Source: an uncultured Ferrimonas sp.
GTDB taxonomy: Bacteria; Pseudomonadota; Gammaproteobacteria; Enterobacterales; Shewanellaceae
Length of the DNA stretch: 64,000 nt
NCBI RefSeq assembly: GCF_947489035.1
Contig: NZ_CANLCI010000009.1
Coordinates: 1-64,000 of the forward strand
Direction: 5' to 3'
Numbering within the stretch: the stretch's first letter is position 1; each line of letters starts with the position of its first letter. Both the position numbers and the translations under genes were made by a program. Below, piece by piece: positions 9,634 to 19,547 of this stretch. The notes beneath the pieces were generated by a model. It had not been told where the DNA came from, ran no database searches, and saw nothing but the letters and a program-made list of their open reading frames with translations.

Positions 9634-10937
9634 AGCCCTTTAAGTCGATCAGTGGTGCCTTAGCGGTCGCCAGCTTAAACGCCGTGGCACCGGCTCAAGC
9701 CGCTTGGTTTGAAGACAGCGACGATCACGACTGGCAGTTTGATACTGCGGTGATGGCCTATGCCGAAGGCGACGATCGGGTTCAAGCCTTAGAAGGCGCG
9801 GTGGTGGCCACCCGCACCGATGGCGACGACAACACCTTAAGCCTCAGCGCCACCATCGATTCGCTCACCGGGGCGTCTCCCACCGGCGCCGTGCAGCAAA
9901 CCCAAGCGCAAACTTTTACTCGCCCATCCGGTAATGGCAGCTACACCGTTGCCGCTGGTGCTACCCCCCTAGACGACACCTTCAAAGACACCCGCGTGCA
10001 GCTTAATGCGGGCTGGGCCGCCAACATCAATCGTTACTGGCAGTACGATGTTGGCGGCCACCTTAGCAAAGAGTACGACTACTTATCGCTAGGAATAAAT
10101 GGCGGGCTGGCGCGGCACTTCAACAACAAGAACACCACGGTACGCCTTGGCAGCAGTGTGTTTTTCGATACCTTCGAACCCGAAGGCGGCTTGCCTGTGG
10201 CGTTAGCAGCCATGGTAAAACGCAGCGACTTTGCCACCGACGAAGCGTTTCAGCAGGCGTTTGATGCCACCCGCGCTGGCAGCAACGACACCAAAACCAT
10301 TGTTGAAGCCACACTGGGGTTAACTCAGGTGATCAACCGCAGCACCGTAATGCAGGTTAATTACAGCTACGCTGAGGCCAGTGGCTACCTAACCGATCCG
10401 TTCAAACTGGTGAGCGTGGTGGATGGCAGCGGCACCGTGCAAAGTCACCGTTATGAACAACGGCCAGACAGCCGCCGCAAACACGCCTTCTTTTGGCAAA
10501 CCAAAACCCACTTAGGTGGGCCGGTGTTGGATGTCAGTTACCGCTTTATGAGCGACGATTGGCAGGTGGACTCCCACACCGTTGATGGCCGCGTTGATTA
10601 CCGTTTGAGTAACGGCCACTACCTTGAACCGCACCTGCGCTATTACCAGCAAAGTTCGGCGGAGTTTTATCGGCCCTATCTGTTGGCTGGCCAGCCATTG
10701 CCAACCGGGCTCGATGCGGTCAGCGCCGATTACCGCTTAGCCAAAATGACCACCTACACCATCGGTGTAAAGTACGGCATGCCACGCGCCAACGGCGATG
10801 AAATGGCGTGGCGATTGGAGTATTACCTGCAGCAACCCAACGGCAACCGCAGCGATCAACCGGGTCAATTGGCGGGCGTTGATTTAACCCCAGAGGTGAC
10901 CGCGCTGATGCTGCAGTTCAGTTATCGCTTTCATTAA
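9624..10937 (+). CDS. DUF3570 outer-membrane beta-barrel protein
   Basis: 437-aa exported protein. The ATG at 9624 is chosen because GGAGG (9613-9617) precedes it by 6 bases; a TTG two codons upstream is less likely. Residues 1-26 form a signal peptide ending AQA. The rest alternates amphipathic strands rich in Tyr, Arg and Asp and ends LQFSYRFH, as expected for an outer-membrane barrel. DUF3570 proteins accompany DUF4266 lipoproteins. The role is unknown; a surface receptor or export port working with the lipoprotein and the thioredoxin is plausible. Confidence 0.85.
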   Translation: MQLKPFKSISGALAVASLNAVAPAQAAWFEDSDDHDWQFDTAVMAYAEGDDRVQALEGAVVATRTDGDDNTLSLSATIDSLTGASPTGAVQQTQAQTFTRPSGNGSYTVAAGATPLDDTFKDTRVQLNAGWAANINRYWQYDVGGHLSKEYDYLSLGINGGLARHFNNKNTTVRLGSSVFFDTFEPEGGLPVALAAMVKRSDFATDEAFQQAFDATRAGSNDTKTIVEATLGLTQVINRSTVMQVNYSYAEASGYLTDPFKLVSVVDGSGTVQSHRYEQRPDSRRKHAFFWQTKTHLGGPVLDVSYRFMSDDWQVDSHTVDGRVDYRLSNGHYLEPHLRYYQQSSAEFYRPYLLAGQPLPTGLDAVSADYRLAKMTTYTIGVKYGMPRANGDEMAWRLEYYLQQPNGNRSDQPGQLAGVDLTPEVTALMLQFSYRFH

Positions 10938-10951
10938 TTCTCTTCACCCCC

Positions 10952-11258
10952 GTGCGATTACGCCTGCGGCTAATCGCACCTACGAATCAAGCAGCTAACG
11001 CAATACTCGTAGCCCCGTAGGTCGGTATTTATGCCAACAATTTTTCGCAAGCGAGCATATAACGCGACAGCCGTAGGTCACGTTAGCCGCTCTTTGGCGT
11101 AACGTGACAATCCACGCACAACACCATCAACGGTACCGCCATGCCATCACTCTTGTGCGATTACGCCTGCGGCTAATCGCACCTACGTTAATCGACAAAC
11201 CGCGCGGCATTGCGCCATCGCCGTAGGTCACGTTAGCCGCTGTTTGGCGTAACGTGAC
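10952..11258. repeat. BIME-like cluster of four REP palindromes
   Basis: Four palindromic units share the form CGTAGGT-stem-TTAGCC...GGCGTAA-stem-AC, each with a single-base bulge next to a GCC/GGC inner stem. Units at 11071-11108 and 11221-11258 read on the plus strand and differ by one base. Units at 10952-10984 and 11155-11187 are an identical pair on the minus strand with different outer stem bases. They alternate minus, plus, minus, plus. The GTAG just 5' of each hairpin is the mark of REP elements processed by REP-associated Y1 transposases. A lone GTAGGT without a hairpin is at about 11017. The rest of the 10938-11354 gap holds no gene. Confidence 0.8.
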
Positions 11259-11292
11259 AGCCCATGTCGCCAAAGATCAAATAAAGCACAAA

Positions 11293-11326
11293 CAAAAACG
11301 CCCAACCAAAGGGCTGGGCGTTTTGC
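11293..11326. terminator. bidirectional terminator downstream of the second fadD
   Basis: AAAACGCCCA (11295-11304) pairs perfectly with TGGGCGTTTT (11315-11324). It serves the minus-strand fadD group and any transcript coming from the REP cluster. Confidence 0.75.
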
Positions 11327-11354
11327 TGAACTCGGTGCTGCGGTCGTAACGCGA

Positions 11355-13022
11355 TTACGCGGCGCTGGATTCCCGCAACGCACGGCGCAAAATTTTACCG
11401 ACGTTGGTCTTTGGCAACTCAGCCCGAAACTCAACATGGCGCGGCACCTTATAGCCGGTTAGGTGTTCGCGACAATGGGCCACCAACTCCTCTTTGGTTA
11501 AGCTGTCGTCTTTACGCACCACCACAATCTTAACCACCTCGCCGGCTTTCTCGTCCGGTGCGCCAATGGCGGCCACTTCAATCACTTTATCGTGCATCAC
11601 CACCACGTCTTCAATCTCGTTGGGGAACACGTTAAAGCCCGACACCAAGATCATGTCTTTCTTGCGATCAACAATGGTGAAGTAGCCCTCTTCGCTCATA
11701 ACCCCAATGTCGCCGGTAGAGAGCCAGCCATCTTTCAGCACTTCGGCGGTCGCATCGGGGCGCTGCCAATAACCGGCCATCACCTGCGGCCCCTTAATTT
11801 GGATCTCGCCCCGTTCACCGGGCGCACTTGGGTTGCCAATCTCGTCCACCAAGCGCATCTGAGTGGATGGCAGGGGCAAGCCGATGGTGCCATCAAAGCC
11901 GGTTGAGGTGTACGGCGAGAACGACGCCGCAGGCGACGATTCCGTTAAGCCATAGCCTTCCAGCAAACGGGTGCCCGTTACCTCTTGCCACTTCTCGGCA
12001 ACCGCGCGCTGCACGGCCATGCCGCCGCCCAAACACAGTTTCAACTGCGAGAAATTCACCTGATCAAAGCCCGGGGTATTCAGCAGGCCATTAAACAGGG
12101 TGTTAACCCCAGTAATGCCGGTAAAGCGGTTGTTCTTCAGGGTTTTCACAAAGGCAGGCATGTCGCGAGGGTTGGTGATCAGCAGGTTACAGCCACCAAT
12201 TTTCATGAACATCAAGCAGTTAGCGGTAAGCGCAAAGATGTGGTACAGCGGCAATGCGGTGATCACCACTTCGTTTTCGCCCAGGATCTCTTTGCCCATA
12301 AAGGCGGCGGCTTGCTCTAGGTTGGCCACCATATTGCGATGGATCAGCACCGCGCCTTTCGATACCCCCGTGGTGCCACCGGTGTACTGCAAGAAAGCGA
12401 TGTCGTCGCCACACACTTCCGGTCGCTGGTACGGCAGCTTTGCGCCTTGTGCCAACACCTGTCGCAGCGGGATCGCTTGCGGCAGATTAAACGCTGGCAC
12501 CATCTTCTTAACGGACTTAACCACAAAGTTAACGATGCTGCGCTTTGGCCAGTTCAGCAGATCCCCAAGCTCGGTCAAGATGACGTTCTTCACCGGCGTA
12601 TGCTCAATCACCTCGGCCAAGGTGCTGGCAAAGTTGGCCACAATCACAATGGTGCTGGCGCCGGAATCTTTCAGCTGATGCTCAAGCTCGCGGGCGGTAT
12701 ACAGTGGGTTTACGTTCACCACCACCAAGCCCGCACGCAGGGTGCCAAACAGCGCCACGGGGTACTGCAGCAGGTTTGGCATCATCAGCGCAACGCGATC
12801 GCCCTTTTTCAGCCCCAGCTGGTGTTGCAGATAGGCGGCAAACGCGGTGGACTGCTGATCCAGCTCACGGTAGCTCAGCACTTGATCCATGTTTGAAAAG
12901 GCAGGCTTGTCGCCGTACTCCGCCACACATTGTTCTAACAGATCGACCAGCGAATTAAACTGGTTCGGGTTGATCTCGCTAGGTACATCAGCGGGATAGC
13001 TTTTCAGCCACGGAAAGTCCAT
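11355..13022 (-). CDS. fadD: long-chain acyl-CoA ligase (FadD), downstream paralogue
   Basis: AMP-forming ligase of 555 aa that activates fatty acids to acyl-CoA at the inner face of the membrane. The AMP-binding motif [12 protein letters not shown], the acid motif YGLTESSP and the fatty-acid signature [10 protein letters not shown]...[16 protein letters not shown] are all present. A C-terminal lysine in the TNVGKILRR segment completes the active site. It is closely related over its whole length to the ligase at 14352-16028 and lies on the same strand, with rnd between the two. A terminator separates it from rnd, so it probably has its own promoter in the 13023-13184 gap. Confidence 0.93.
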   Translation of the reverse strand: MDFPWLKSYPADVPSEINPNQFNSLVDLLEQCVAEYGDKPAFSNMDQVLSYRELDQQSTAFAAYLQHQLGLKKGDRVALMMPNLLQYPVALFGTLRAGLVVVNVNPLYTARELEHQLKDSGASTIVIVANFASTLAEVIEHTPVKNVILTELGDLLNWPKRSIVNFVVKSVKKMVPAFNLPQAIPLRQVLAQGAKLPYQRPEVCGDDIAFLQYTGGTTGVSKGAVLIHRNMVANLEQAAAFMGKEILGENEVVITALPLYHIFALTANCLMFMKIGGCNLLITNPRDMPAFVKTLKNNRFTGITGVNTLFNGLLNTPGFDQVNFSQLKLCLGGGMAVQRAVAEKWQEVTGTRLLEGYGLTESSPAASFSPYTSTGFDGTIGLPLPSTQMRLVDEIGNPSAPGERGEIQIKGPQVMAGYWQRPDATAEVLKDGWLSTGDIGVMSEEGYFTIVDRKKDMILVSGFNVFPNEIEDVVVMHDKVIEVAAIGAPDEKAGEVVKIVVVRKDDSLTKEELVAHCREHLTGYKVPRHVEFRAELPKTNVGKILRRALRESSAA

Positions 13023-13184
13023 TTAGCCTCCTCAGCGGCATCGGCATGCCATTGATTTTTGTTATCGGTATTAAACAAGCGTTTGAACGATTGTGTGACC
13101 GAGGACACAAAATTGCAACCCCGTTTGCGGGCTTCGCGCCGATGGTGATGCCGCTGTAACTGAATTACAGAGGTGGAAAATTTG

Positions 13185-13216
13185 GCATAAAAAAAGAGAA
13201 GCCGACGCTTCTCTTT
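13185..13216 (-). terminator. rho-independent terminator of rnd
   Basis: Read on the minus strand, a 10-bp perfect stem (13193-13202 with 13207-13216, loop of 4) is followed by a run of T residues. It ends the alpha/beta hydrolase-fadD-rnd transcript before the downstream fadD. Confidence 0.75.
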
Positions 13217-13233
13217 GTTTTTGTGTTTTTGCT

Positions 13234-14352
13234 CTAACGAAGCGCTAGTTTTGCTAACGGTTCGGCGCAGATATCACCGCGCCATCCTTGCAACAGATCC
13301 GGCTCTTTGCCGAATTTGTCTTGCCAGATGTAGTTAACGTATTGGCTCACCAGCTTCTTAGACGCCATAAATTCCGGTTGAACTTGATGCTCTTGCGCCA
13401 GTTTCAGCACCCGTTCCCGCACTTCGGCCACCGCTTCGCGAAACTCAGGATCCAAGCCCGTTGGGTCAATGTTGTCTGGCGGGTTGCTGACATCAGCGCG
13501 GGCAATCGCGCCCAGCATTGATTTGCCGTACCGCTGGAACGTGCGTACATCCAAACCTTCAAGCTGTTCAAGGTACGACAGCGATCGTGGCGCACGCTTG
13601 GCAAGGTTCAGCAGCACGGCGTCTTTCACCACAAAGCTCAAGGCCAGATCTTTGCGCTGAGCCACTTCCAAACGCCACGCGGCCAACGATTTCAATACCG
13701 CCAGCTGCACCGGTTTCAACTGCCACGCGTTCTTAACTTTCAGGTAAGCCTTTTCTGGCTGATCCGGCTCTAAGCGACCACGACAAGCGCGTTCGCCCTC
13801 TTGCCACAACCACTCCAATCGGTTCATCTCGGTGATGGCCTTCAGCATGGTTGGGTAGATCTGGTACAGATACAGCACATCGGCGGCCGCGTAGTTCAGC
13901 TGAGCAGCGGATAACGGCCGACGCAACCAATCGGTGCGCGATTCGCCTTTATCCAGTTCGATGTCTAAGTAGTGCTGGATCAGCTTGCCGTAGCCCATGG
14001 CGGGGCCAAGGTTCAGCAACACGCCACACACTTGGCTGTCGAACAACGGCTTAGGCACTACCCCACCGCGCTGGGCAAAGATCTCCAGATCTTCGCTGGC
14101 GCTGTGCAGCACCTTTACCACCGATTCATCCGCCAGCAACTGCCACAGCGGGGTCATGTCCGTTATCGCCAGAGGATCGATCAAGGCGAGGGTTTTGCCG
14201 TTATAAAGCTGCACCAACCCCAATTTGGCGTGGTAGGTGCGGGTGCGAACAAATTCCGTGTCCAAGGCGACGTAATCCCCTTGGCGACTCTCATTACAGA
14301 CAGTCGCCAGATCAGCGTCGTTATCAATCCACTGCCATTGCAGTTGTGTCAT
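13234..14352 (-). CDS. rnd: ribonuclease D
   Basis: 3'-to-5' exoribonuclease that trims tRNA precursors and other small RNAs. The 372-aa product has the DEDD exonuclease motifs: ALDTEFVRTRTYH near residue 30, the HSASEDLEIF segment, and YAAADVLYLYQIY with the tyrosine of the DEDDy type. An HRDC-type helical region follows from about residue 210. Its ATG overlaps the stop of the upstream fadD (TAATG at 14350-14354), so it is translationally coupled. fadD next to rnd is also the E. coli arrangement. Confidence 0.95.
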   Translation of the reverse strand: MTQLQWQWIDNDADLATVCNESRQGDYVALDTEFVRTRTYHAKLGLVQLYNGKTLALIDPLAITDMTPLWQLLADESVVKVLHSASEDLEIFAQRGGVVPKPLFDSQVCGVLLNLGPAMGYGKLIQHYLDIELDKGESRTDWLRRPLSAAQLNYAAADVLYLYQIYPTMLKAITEMNRLEWLWQEGERACRGRLEPDQPEKAYLKVKNAWQLKPVQLAVLKSLAAWRLEVAQRKDLALSFVVKDAVLLNLAKRAPRSLSYLEQLEGLDVRTFQRYGKSMLGAIARADVSNPPDNIDPTGLDPEFREAVAEVRERVLKLAQEHQVQPEFMASKKLVSQYVNYIWQDKFGKEPDLLQGWRGDICAEPLAKLALR

Positions 14353-16028
14353 TAAGCGTTACCTTTTACTTCGTCGCGCAGCACCCGACGCAAGATTTTA
14401 CCCACATTGGTTTTTGGCAGTTCCTCGCGGAACTCCACCAACTTAGGCACTTTGTAGCCAGTCAAATGTTTACGGCAATGGGCGATCAGCTCTTTTTCGG
14501 TTAGGGTTGGATCTTTCGCAACCACAAACACCTTAACCAGTTCGCCGGAGACTTCGTGGGGCACGCCAACGGCGGCCACTTCCAGCACCTTCGGGTTTAA
14601 GGCGATGGCGTCTTCCACTTCATTGGGGTAGACGTTAAAGCCCGACACCAAGATCATGTCTTTTAGGCGATCAACAATATAGAAGTAGCCATTGCTGTCC
14701 ATGCGGGCGATGTCGCCGGTGCACAGCCAACCGTCGCTGAAGGTTTTGGCGCTCTCTTCTGGCCGTTGCCAGTAGCCCTGCATCACCTGCGGGCCTTTCA
14801 CTTGCAGCTCGCCCACCTCTTCAAGGCCATCCACCACTTCGCCCGCTTCATTCACCAAACGCACGTCGGTGCTTGGTAATGGCAAGCCAATGGCGCCGTT
14901 GTATTCGGTTTGGGTGTAACACCCTGCCGCCACAACCGGCGAACACTCCGTTAGGCCGTAACCTTCGATCAACGGCACGCCGGTGATCTGTTGCCACTTT
15001 TCGGCCACCGCACGCTGTACTGCCATGCCGCCACCCACGGTCAACTTGAAGTGAGAGAAATCCACTTTGTTGAACTCGGGGTGGTTGATCATTGCATTAA
15101 ACAGCGTGTTCACTCCGGTTAAGGCGGTGAACGGGTATTGCTTCAGTTCGTCGATAAAACCATCCAGATCACGGGGGTTGGTGATCAGCAGGTTTTGCGC
15201 GCCCTTTTTCATAAACAGCAGCAGGTTCACGGTATTGGCAAACACGTGATACAGCGGCAGCGGCGTTACCACCAGCTCTTTGCCTTCATCCAGCAAGGTG
15301 CCAAAGAACGCATCCGCTTGCAGCATGTTGGCCACCACGCTGCGATGGGTCAGCATCGCGCCTTTGGCCACGCCGGTGGTGCCACCGGTGTACTGCAAAA
15401 AGGCCACATCGGTGCCAGCAATGTTGGGCTTAATGTATTGCAGGTGTTTGCCTTTGGCTAAGGCGCGGCGCATGGAAACGGCGTTTGGCAGATGGTATTT
15501 CGGCACCATCTTCTTCACGTACTTCACCACAAAGTTCACCAAGGTGCGCTTAGGGCCAGACAGCTGATCGCCAATTTTGGTGAGGATCACGTGCTTAACG
15601 TCGGTTTCTGCCACCACTTGCTGCAGGCTGGAACCAAAGTTGGTTACGGCGATGATCGCCACCGCACCGGAATCACACAGCTGATGCTTCAATTCCCGTG
15701 GGGTGTACAACGGGTTAACGTTTACCGCCACCATGCCAGCGCGCAAAATGCCCATCAAGGCGATGGGGTACTGCAACAGGTTTGGCATCATTAACGCCAC
15801 TCGATCGCCCTGCTTCAGTTTTAATTCGTCTTGCAGATAAGCAGCAAAGGCGCGGCTTTGTTCTTCCACGCGGCGGTAGGTTAATACCGCCCCCATGTTG
15901 ATGAACGCCACTTGATCGGCGTAATCGCGAAAGCTGGTATCAAACAGCTCCAGCAGATTGCCGTACTCGTCTGGGTTGATCTGGGCAGGTACGCCCTCGG
16001 GGTAGCTGCCAAGCCAAGGCTTTTCCAC
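14352..16028 (-). CDS. fadD: long-chain acyl-CoA ligase (FadD), upstream paralogue
   Basis: 558-aa AMP-forming fatty-acid CoA ligase. I choose the GTG at 16028, because AAGGAGAAC lies just upstream and the product then begins [14 protein letters not shown], colinear with the N-terminus of the paralogue downstream. Longer readings from 16088 add 20 residues with no family counterpart. Motifs are [20 protein letters not shown] and [10 protein letters not shown]...[16 protein letters not shown]. It forms a run with the alpha/beta hydrolase upstream and rnd downstream. Two FadD copies usually differ in chain-length preference or expression; which applies here cannot be told from sequence. Confidence 0.93.
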   Translation of the reverse strand: MEKPWLGSYPEGVPAQINPDEYGNLLELFDTSFRDYADQVAFINMGAVLTYRRVEEQSRAFAAYLQDELKLKQGDRVALMMPNLLQYPIALMGILRAGMVAVNVNPLYTPRELKHQLCDSGAVAIIAVTNFGSSLQQVVAETDVKHVILTKIGDQLSGPKRTLVNFVVKYVKKMVPKYHLPNAVSMRRALAKGKHLQYIKPNIAGTDVAFLQYTGGTTGVAKGAMLTHRSVVANMLQADAFFGTLLDEGKELVVTPLPLYHVFANTVNLLLFMKKGAQNLLITNPRDLDGFIDELKQYPFTALTGVNTLFNAMINHPEFNKVDFSHFKLTVGGGMAVQRAVAEKWQQITGVPLIEGYGLTECSPVVAAGCYTQTEYNGAIGLPLPSTDVRLVNEAGEVVDGLEEVGELQVKGPQVMQGYWQRPEESAKTFSDGWLCTGDIARMDSNGYFYIVDRLKDMILVSGFNVYPNEVEDAIALNPKVLEVAAVGVPHEVSGELVKVFVVAKDPTLTEKELIAHCRKHLTGYKVPKLVEFREELPKTNVGKILRRVLRDEVKGNA

Positions 16029-16115
16029 GCTGTTCTCCTTACTTTGGAACAGTACTGCACGTGTTGGTACTGTGTAATTTGGTTGCAAAACAAAGTTTTG
16101 CCCCTGCCTTCGCGC

Positions 16116-16988
16116 TTACTGCACGCCGGCAAGAAAAGAAATTATTGTATCCGCGCTAGGCTGCGGATCGGTCATGTGGCAATGGTGGCCGCCGGGCACC
16201 GTTTGTAACTGCCCCTGTTTAAACCACGGGGCGCGCACATCCCAAGCCTCTCTCAGTGTAGAGAAGCCCTGTTGCGCTAACAGGATTAAGCTGGGGGCCG
16301 TTATCGCTTCGGTCATGCTGCGCGCTTGGGGTTCGGCCATCATCAGTAACGATCGCAACCGTAAGCGGGGATCGCTGCGCCACTGCCAGCGGCCATCCTG
16401 CTGGCGCAAGTTACGCACCAACAACGGCTGCAACAACGCTTCGGGTAGATCGGTCAGCTGCTTACGCGCTTTCACCAATTTCGCCAGATCCAGATCGGTA
16501 CTAGGGGTGCCTGCCCGCAACCGGCTTTCAATGCCGTTACGCAATTGCTTGGCGGTGTTTTCTGGCGTTTGGGTTAATGGCCCCAGCGCTTCAATCACCA
16601 CCAGACTCTGACACTGCTGCGGGTAGGTGCCCAAATAGAGCCCCGCTAAGATCCCGCCCATCGAATGCCCCATTAAACACAATGGTGGCGTAGGCAGTTG
16701 CAGCATCACTTGGTGTAACTCGTAGAGGTAATCCAGAAATGAGTAACTGGCGGCGCTGCCACGGTGGCCAGAATGGCCGTGGCCGGTCCAATCCAATGCC
16801 AGCACTTGATAGCCTGCCGCACACAACAGTGGCGCCAGTGGGGCAAAGCTTTCGCTGTTATCCAGCCAGCCATGCACGGCCACAATCATCGGTGCGTTAT
16901 CGTCGCCCCAATGCTGTGCCGCCAAAGATACGCCATCTAACTGAAACTGCCGCTGTCGAGGCGCATCGAAGGGTGCCATAGCCGTCAT
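16116..16988 (-). CDS. alpha/beta-fold hydrolase
   Basis: 290-aa serine hydrolase of the alpha/beta fold. The oxyanion segment is AVHGWLDN (about residues 37-44), the nucleophile elbow is GHSMGG (about 107-112), and the catalytic histidine is probably in GGHHCHM near residue 268. It lacks a signal peptide, so it is cytosolic. It lies 87 bp upstream of the first fadD on the same strand, which suggests hydrolysis of an acyl ester or thioester feeding the ligase (inference). The substrate is unknown. Confidence 0.85.
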   Translation of the reverse strand: MTAMAPFDAPRQRQFQLDGVSLAAQHWGDDNAPMIVAVHGWLDNSESFAPLAPLLCAAGYQVLALDWTGHGHSGHRGSAASYSFLDYLYELHQVMLQLPTPPLCLMGHSMGGILAGLYLGTYPQQCQSLVVIEALGPLTQTPENTAKQLRNGIESRLRAGTPSTDLDLAKLVKARKQLTDLPEALLQPLLVRNLRQQDGRWQWRSDPRLRLRSLLMMAEPQARSMTEAITAPSLILLAQQGFSTLREAWDVRAPWFKQGQLQTVPGGHHCHMTDPQPSADTIISFLAGVQ

Positions 16989-17123
16989 TTGCTTTCCCGA
17001 TCCAGTTCACAAAAATGAACCCGATTGTATCCGGTTGGCTGATTAATACCAATGGTCGCAAACAATTGATCTGCTGATGAAGAAATTTGCTGCGACACCG
17101 GTTAGCGTCGCAGCAGAAGTGGG

Positions 17124-17939
17124 TTAAATTTCCGGCTTGTAGAACTTCAGGGTCATTCGATCCGACTCGCCAATGGCCAAGTATTTGGCGCGATCCACCT
17201 CTTTCATTCGCAGCACCGGTGGCAAGGTCCACACCCCTTTGGGGTAGTCTTTAATGTCTTTGTCGTTGGCGTTAATTTCGCTGGTCATCGCTAAGCGAAA
17301 ACCCACTTTTTCCGCCAGTGCGATCACCTCGCCTTGATCCATGTAACCGCTTCTCGGATCAATGCCCGCAAAGCCGCGATGCTCAACCACCCCAAACACG
17401 CCGCCGGGGCTAAGCACGTCATACGCGGCACTGAACACCCCTTCTAACGAATCCGACATGGCCCAATTGTGCAGGTTACGGAAGGTCAGCACCATATCGG
17501 CGGTGTTTTCGCCCCCCAGCGACAGCAGCTCTGGCGGATTAAAGGCGATCACCTTGGTGGCGTCGTACAGCGCTGGCTGCGCCGCCAGTTTGGCTTCAAA
17601 GCGTTTACCGGCTTTTACGCGGTAGGACGCTGGATCGCCACTGGTATCAAAACTGGCGGCGATAAACTGGCCATTGTCACGCAGGTACGGCGCTAGGATC
17701 TCGGTATACCAGCCGCCACCGGGCCACAGCTCGATCACCGTCATATCGGGGTGAATGCCAAACAGCTCTAGAGTTTGCTGTGGGTGGCGGTACTCGTTAC
17801 GGGCAATGTGTTTGGCGCTGCGATGCTCGCCCTGCACCAGTTGCTCTAGCGAGCTTGCATCCGCCGCAACAGCCTGTGCGGGAATGGCAAAGGTGGCTGC
17901 CACCATTGCGGCGACTAGGCCAAATTTTTTCAATGCCAT
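17124..17939 (-). CDS. exported class I methyltransferase-like protein
   Basis: 271-aa protein with an unmistakable signal peptide (residues 1-26, cleavage after AVA or nearby) followed by a Rossmann methyltransferase-like domain. The glycine-rich motif I reads IELWPGGGWYTEIL. Motif III/IV-like segments (DMVLTFRNLHNW, LSPGGVFGVVEH) follow. AAGGAG lies 8 bases before the ATG. A SAM-type fold in the periplasm is puzzling, because SAM is not known to be available there. Homologues of this kind are annotated as class I SAM-dependent methyltransferases, but activity is doubtful. Monocistronic. Confidence 0.8.
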   Translation of the reverse strand: MALKKFGLVAAMVAATFAIPAQAVAADASSLEQLVQGEHRSAKHIARNEYRHPQQTLELFGIHPDMTVIELWPGGGWYTEILAPYLRDNGQFIAASFDTSGDPASYRVKAGKRFEAKLAAQPALYDATKVIAFNPPELLSLGGENTADMVLTFRNLHNWAMSDSLEGVFSAAYDVLSPGGVFGVVEHRGFAGIDPRSGYMDQGEVIALAEKVGFRLAMTSEINANDKDIKDYPKGVWTLPPVLRMKEVDRAKYLAIGESDRMTLKFYKPEI

Positions 17940-18166
17940 GGGATCCTCTCCTTGATTATCAATCCGATTAACGCGACGACATTAACAAACTGTTAACCCA
18001 CTGCACAGTCGCCCCAGCAACAGAGTTGTTAACAGGCGTAACAGCAGCTTGGCAGTGCCGCTGCCATTTTCACAAGGGCAAGCTGAAGGGGTTAAGGCGC
18101 GGGGCCGTTACGGCCACCACTTCAGCGTGCAGCACGGCGTATCACGCAATCCGCTGGGCCGCAGCC

Positions 18167-18922
18167 CTATGGGCGCACGCTGCGATTCAGCATCGCCTGC
18201 AATCGTTCTTTGGCGGCGCGCCAATGGGTGCGTGGGATGGCTGGGGTATGAACTTGATAACAGGGATGGCTGGGGTGTGTTTTGATCTCGCCGCCGTGGG
18301 CCAGCAACAGATAATCCGGCTGCATATCGCGCACCTTGTTTACCGATTGGCGGTAACGGTTGGGGTGGAACAGCGGCCACGGGGTAACAAAGTTGTCGCG
18401 CACCTTAACGATCAGATCCGCCACATAAAGCCGATGGCTAGGCCGATGCCACAGCGAGATATCGCCATTGGTGTGGCCGTGGGTTGCCACCACCTGCCAC
18501 TGTTCAAACCCCGGCAAGGCTTCACCGTCACTCAGCAGCCTATCCGGCTGCAAGCTGCGCCGATACCACAGGTTTTTTAACGGTTGCCCCAAGCGATGCG
18601 CCATCCACATGCCTAAAGCCACGTCGGTCAAGTGCATCAGCCAGCCACTGGCCCCTTGATACCACGGCTTATCCGCTACCCCAGTGGCAATTTGGCAGCC
18701 GCTGATCCGGCGTAAATCGTAGGCACCACCGGCGTGATCTGGGTGCATGTGCGTGACCACCACCAGCTTCAAATCGGTGATTGGCCGCTGCAGTTGATCG
18801 CGAATATAGCGCAGCACCGTGCCCACATCGGCGCGGCAGCAACCATCCAACAGCAGCAAGCCGTGGGGATACTCCACCAGATAGATCGACTGAATGTAAC
18901 CTTGAAGGGTGTGCAACTGCAT
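18167..18922 (-). CDS. metallo-beta-lactamase-fold hydrolase
   Basis: Zinc-dependent hydrolase of about 251 aa when started at the ATG at 18922, which begins MQLHTLQGYIQSIYLVE; a longer reading to 18988 is possible but adds a segment with no fold counterpart. Metal ligands are visible in THMHPDHAGG (HxHxDH), GHTNGD, the aspartate in YVADLI, and the final AHGGE. The last 40 residues are basic. It resembles the general glyoxalase II/lactonase-like group. The substrate is unknown and the neighbours give no hint. Confidence 0.82.
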   Translation of the reverse strand: MQLHTLQGYIQSIYLVEYPHGLLLLDGCCRADVGTVLRYIRDQLQRPITDLKLVVVTHMHPDHAGGAYDLRRISGCQIATGVADKPWYQGASGWLMHLTDVALGMWMAHRLGQPLKNLWYRRSLQPDRLLSDGEALPGFEQWQVVATHGHTNGDISLWHRPSHRLYVADLIVKVRDNFVTPWPLFHPNRYRQSVNKVRDMQPDYLLLAHGGEIKTHPSHPCYQVHTPAIPRTHWRAAKERLQAMLNRSVRP

Positions 18923-18988
18923 AACGGCACGGATCACTGTTAAACGGACGTTTAAATCTAACCTGCATGAAATGGGCGGTAATGACAA

Positions 18989-19460
18989 TGAGGTTTGGGC
19001 TTGCTGATTATTGGGAGTTTAGTGTTGGGAGTTAGCTGTTGGTGTTGCTTGGGGTGCGTTGTATTGCTTGCGCGTTTTGCTGTGGCGTTGCTTAAAGGGG
19101 GTTATGTCGCGGTGGCGACGGCACAGCAGCTGGTAGTGAATGAGTTCGCTGCCCGTTGCAATCCCTTTGCCTTAGATCAGTACCCAAAACACGACGCTGG
19201 ACACCGCCAATGCGGCGCTAAAGCAAAAAAGCGGCGTTGCTCTTTTGGCCTTAATACAGGGATTAAGATTTGGTGGCTTTACGTGAATAACGCTCAAGCC
19301 GTAAATTCGGCAATCAATAGTTGAATGTATACACACGCCACCGGTTGTTCTGCAGTAATAGGATCTCTGTCTTCTTTTTCTGCCTTATCAGAGCTTGGAT
19401 TGAGCGATATTCAGAGGTAAGCTACTGATTAAGTTGAGAGATTTAATTATTACCAAACAG
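18989..19460. other. intergenic stretch, no supported gene
   Basis: About 470 bp between the MBL-fold gene and the first cassette-like insert. An open frame from 18995 to 19324 has a hydrophobic start but no ribosome site, and its later part reads like non-coding sequence, so I do not call it. Composition becomes AT-rich near 19320, marking the edge of the insert. No convincing hairpin or promoter was found. Confidence 0.5.
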
Positions 19461-19530
19461 TAACATCACAATAACGGTACCAATTGTCACTGTAGTACTA
19501 GTGACGGCGGCATCATAATGAACTGTTAGC
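19461..19530 (+). repeat. attC-like recombination site upstream of the first insert
   Basis: An imperfect dyad begins TAACA (19461-19465) and ends TGTTAGC (19524-19530), with an inner arm pair GTCACT (19486-19491) and AGTGAC (19500-19505). The outer TAACA/TGTTA pair and the GTTAGC end match the R''/R' layout of integron attC sites, and the size (70 bp) is in range. The coding start follows 17 bases later, as in cassettes. The pairing between the two arm sets is loose, so the call is tentative. Confidence 0.45.
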
Positions 19531-19547
19531 AGTATTTAGGAATTTTT

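Noticed and set aside
18995..19324. Plus-strand frame of 109 codons with a hydrophobic start
   Set aside because: No ribosome site, an unlikely composition after residue 60, and no family signal.
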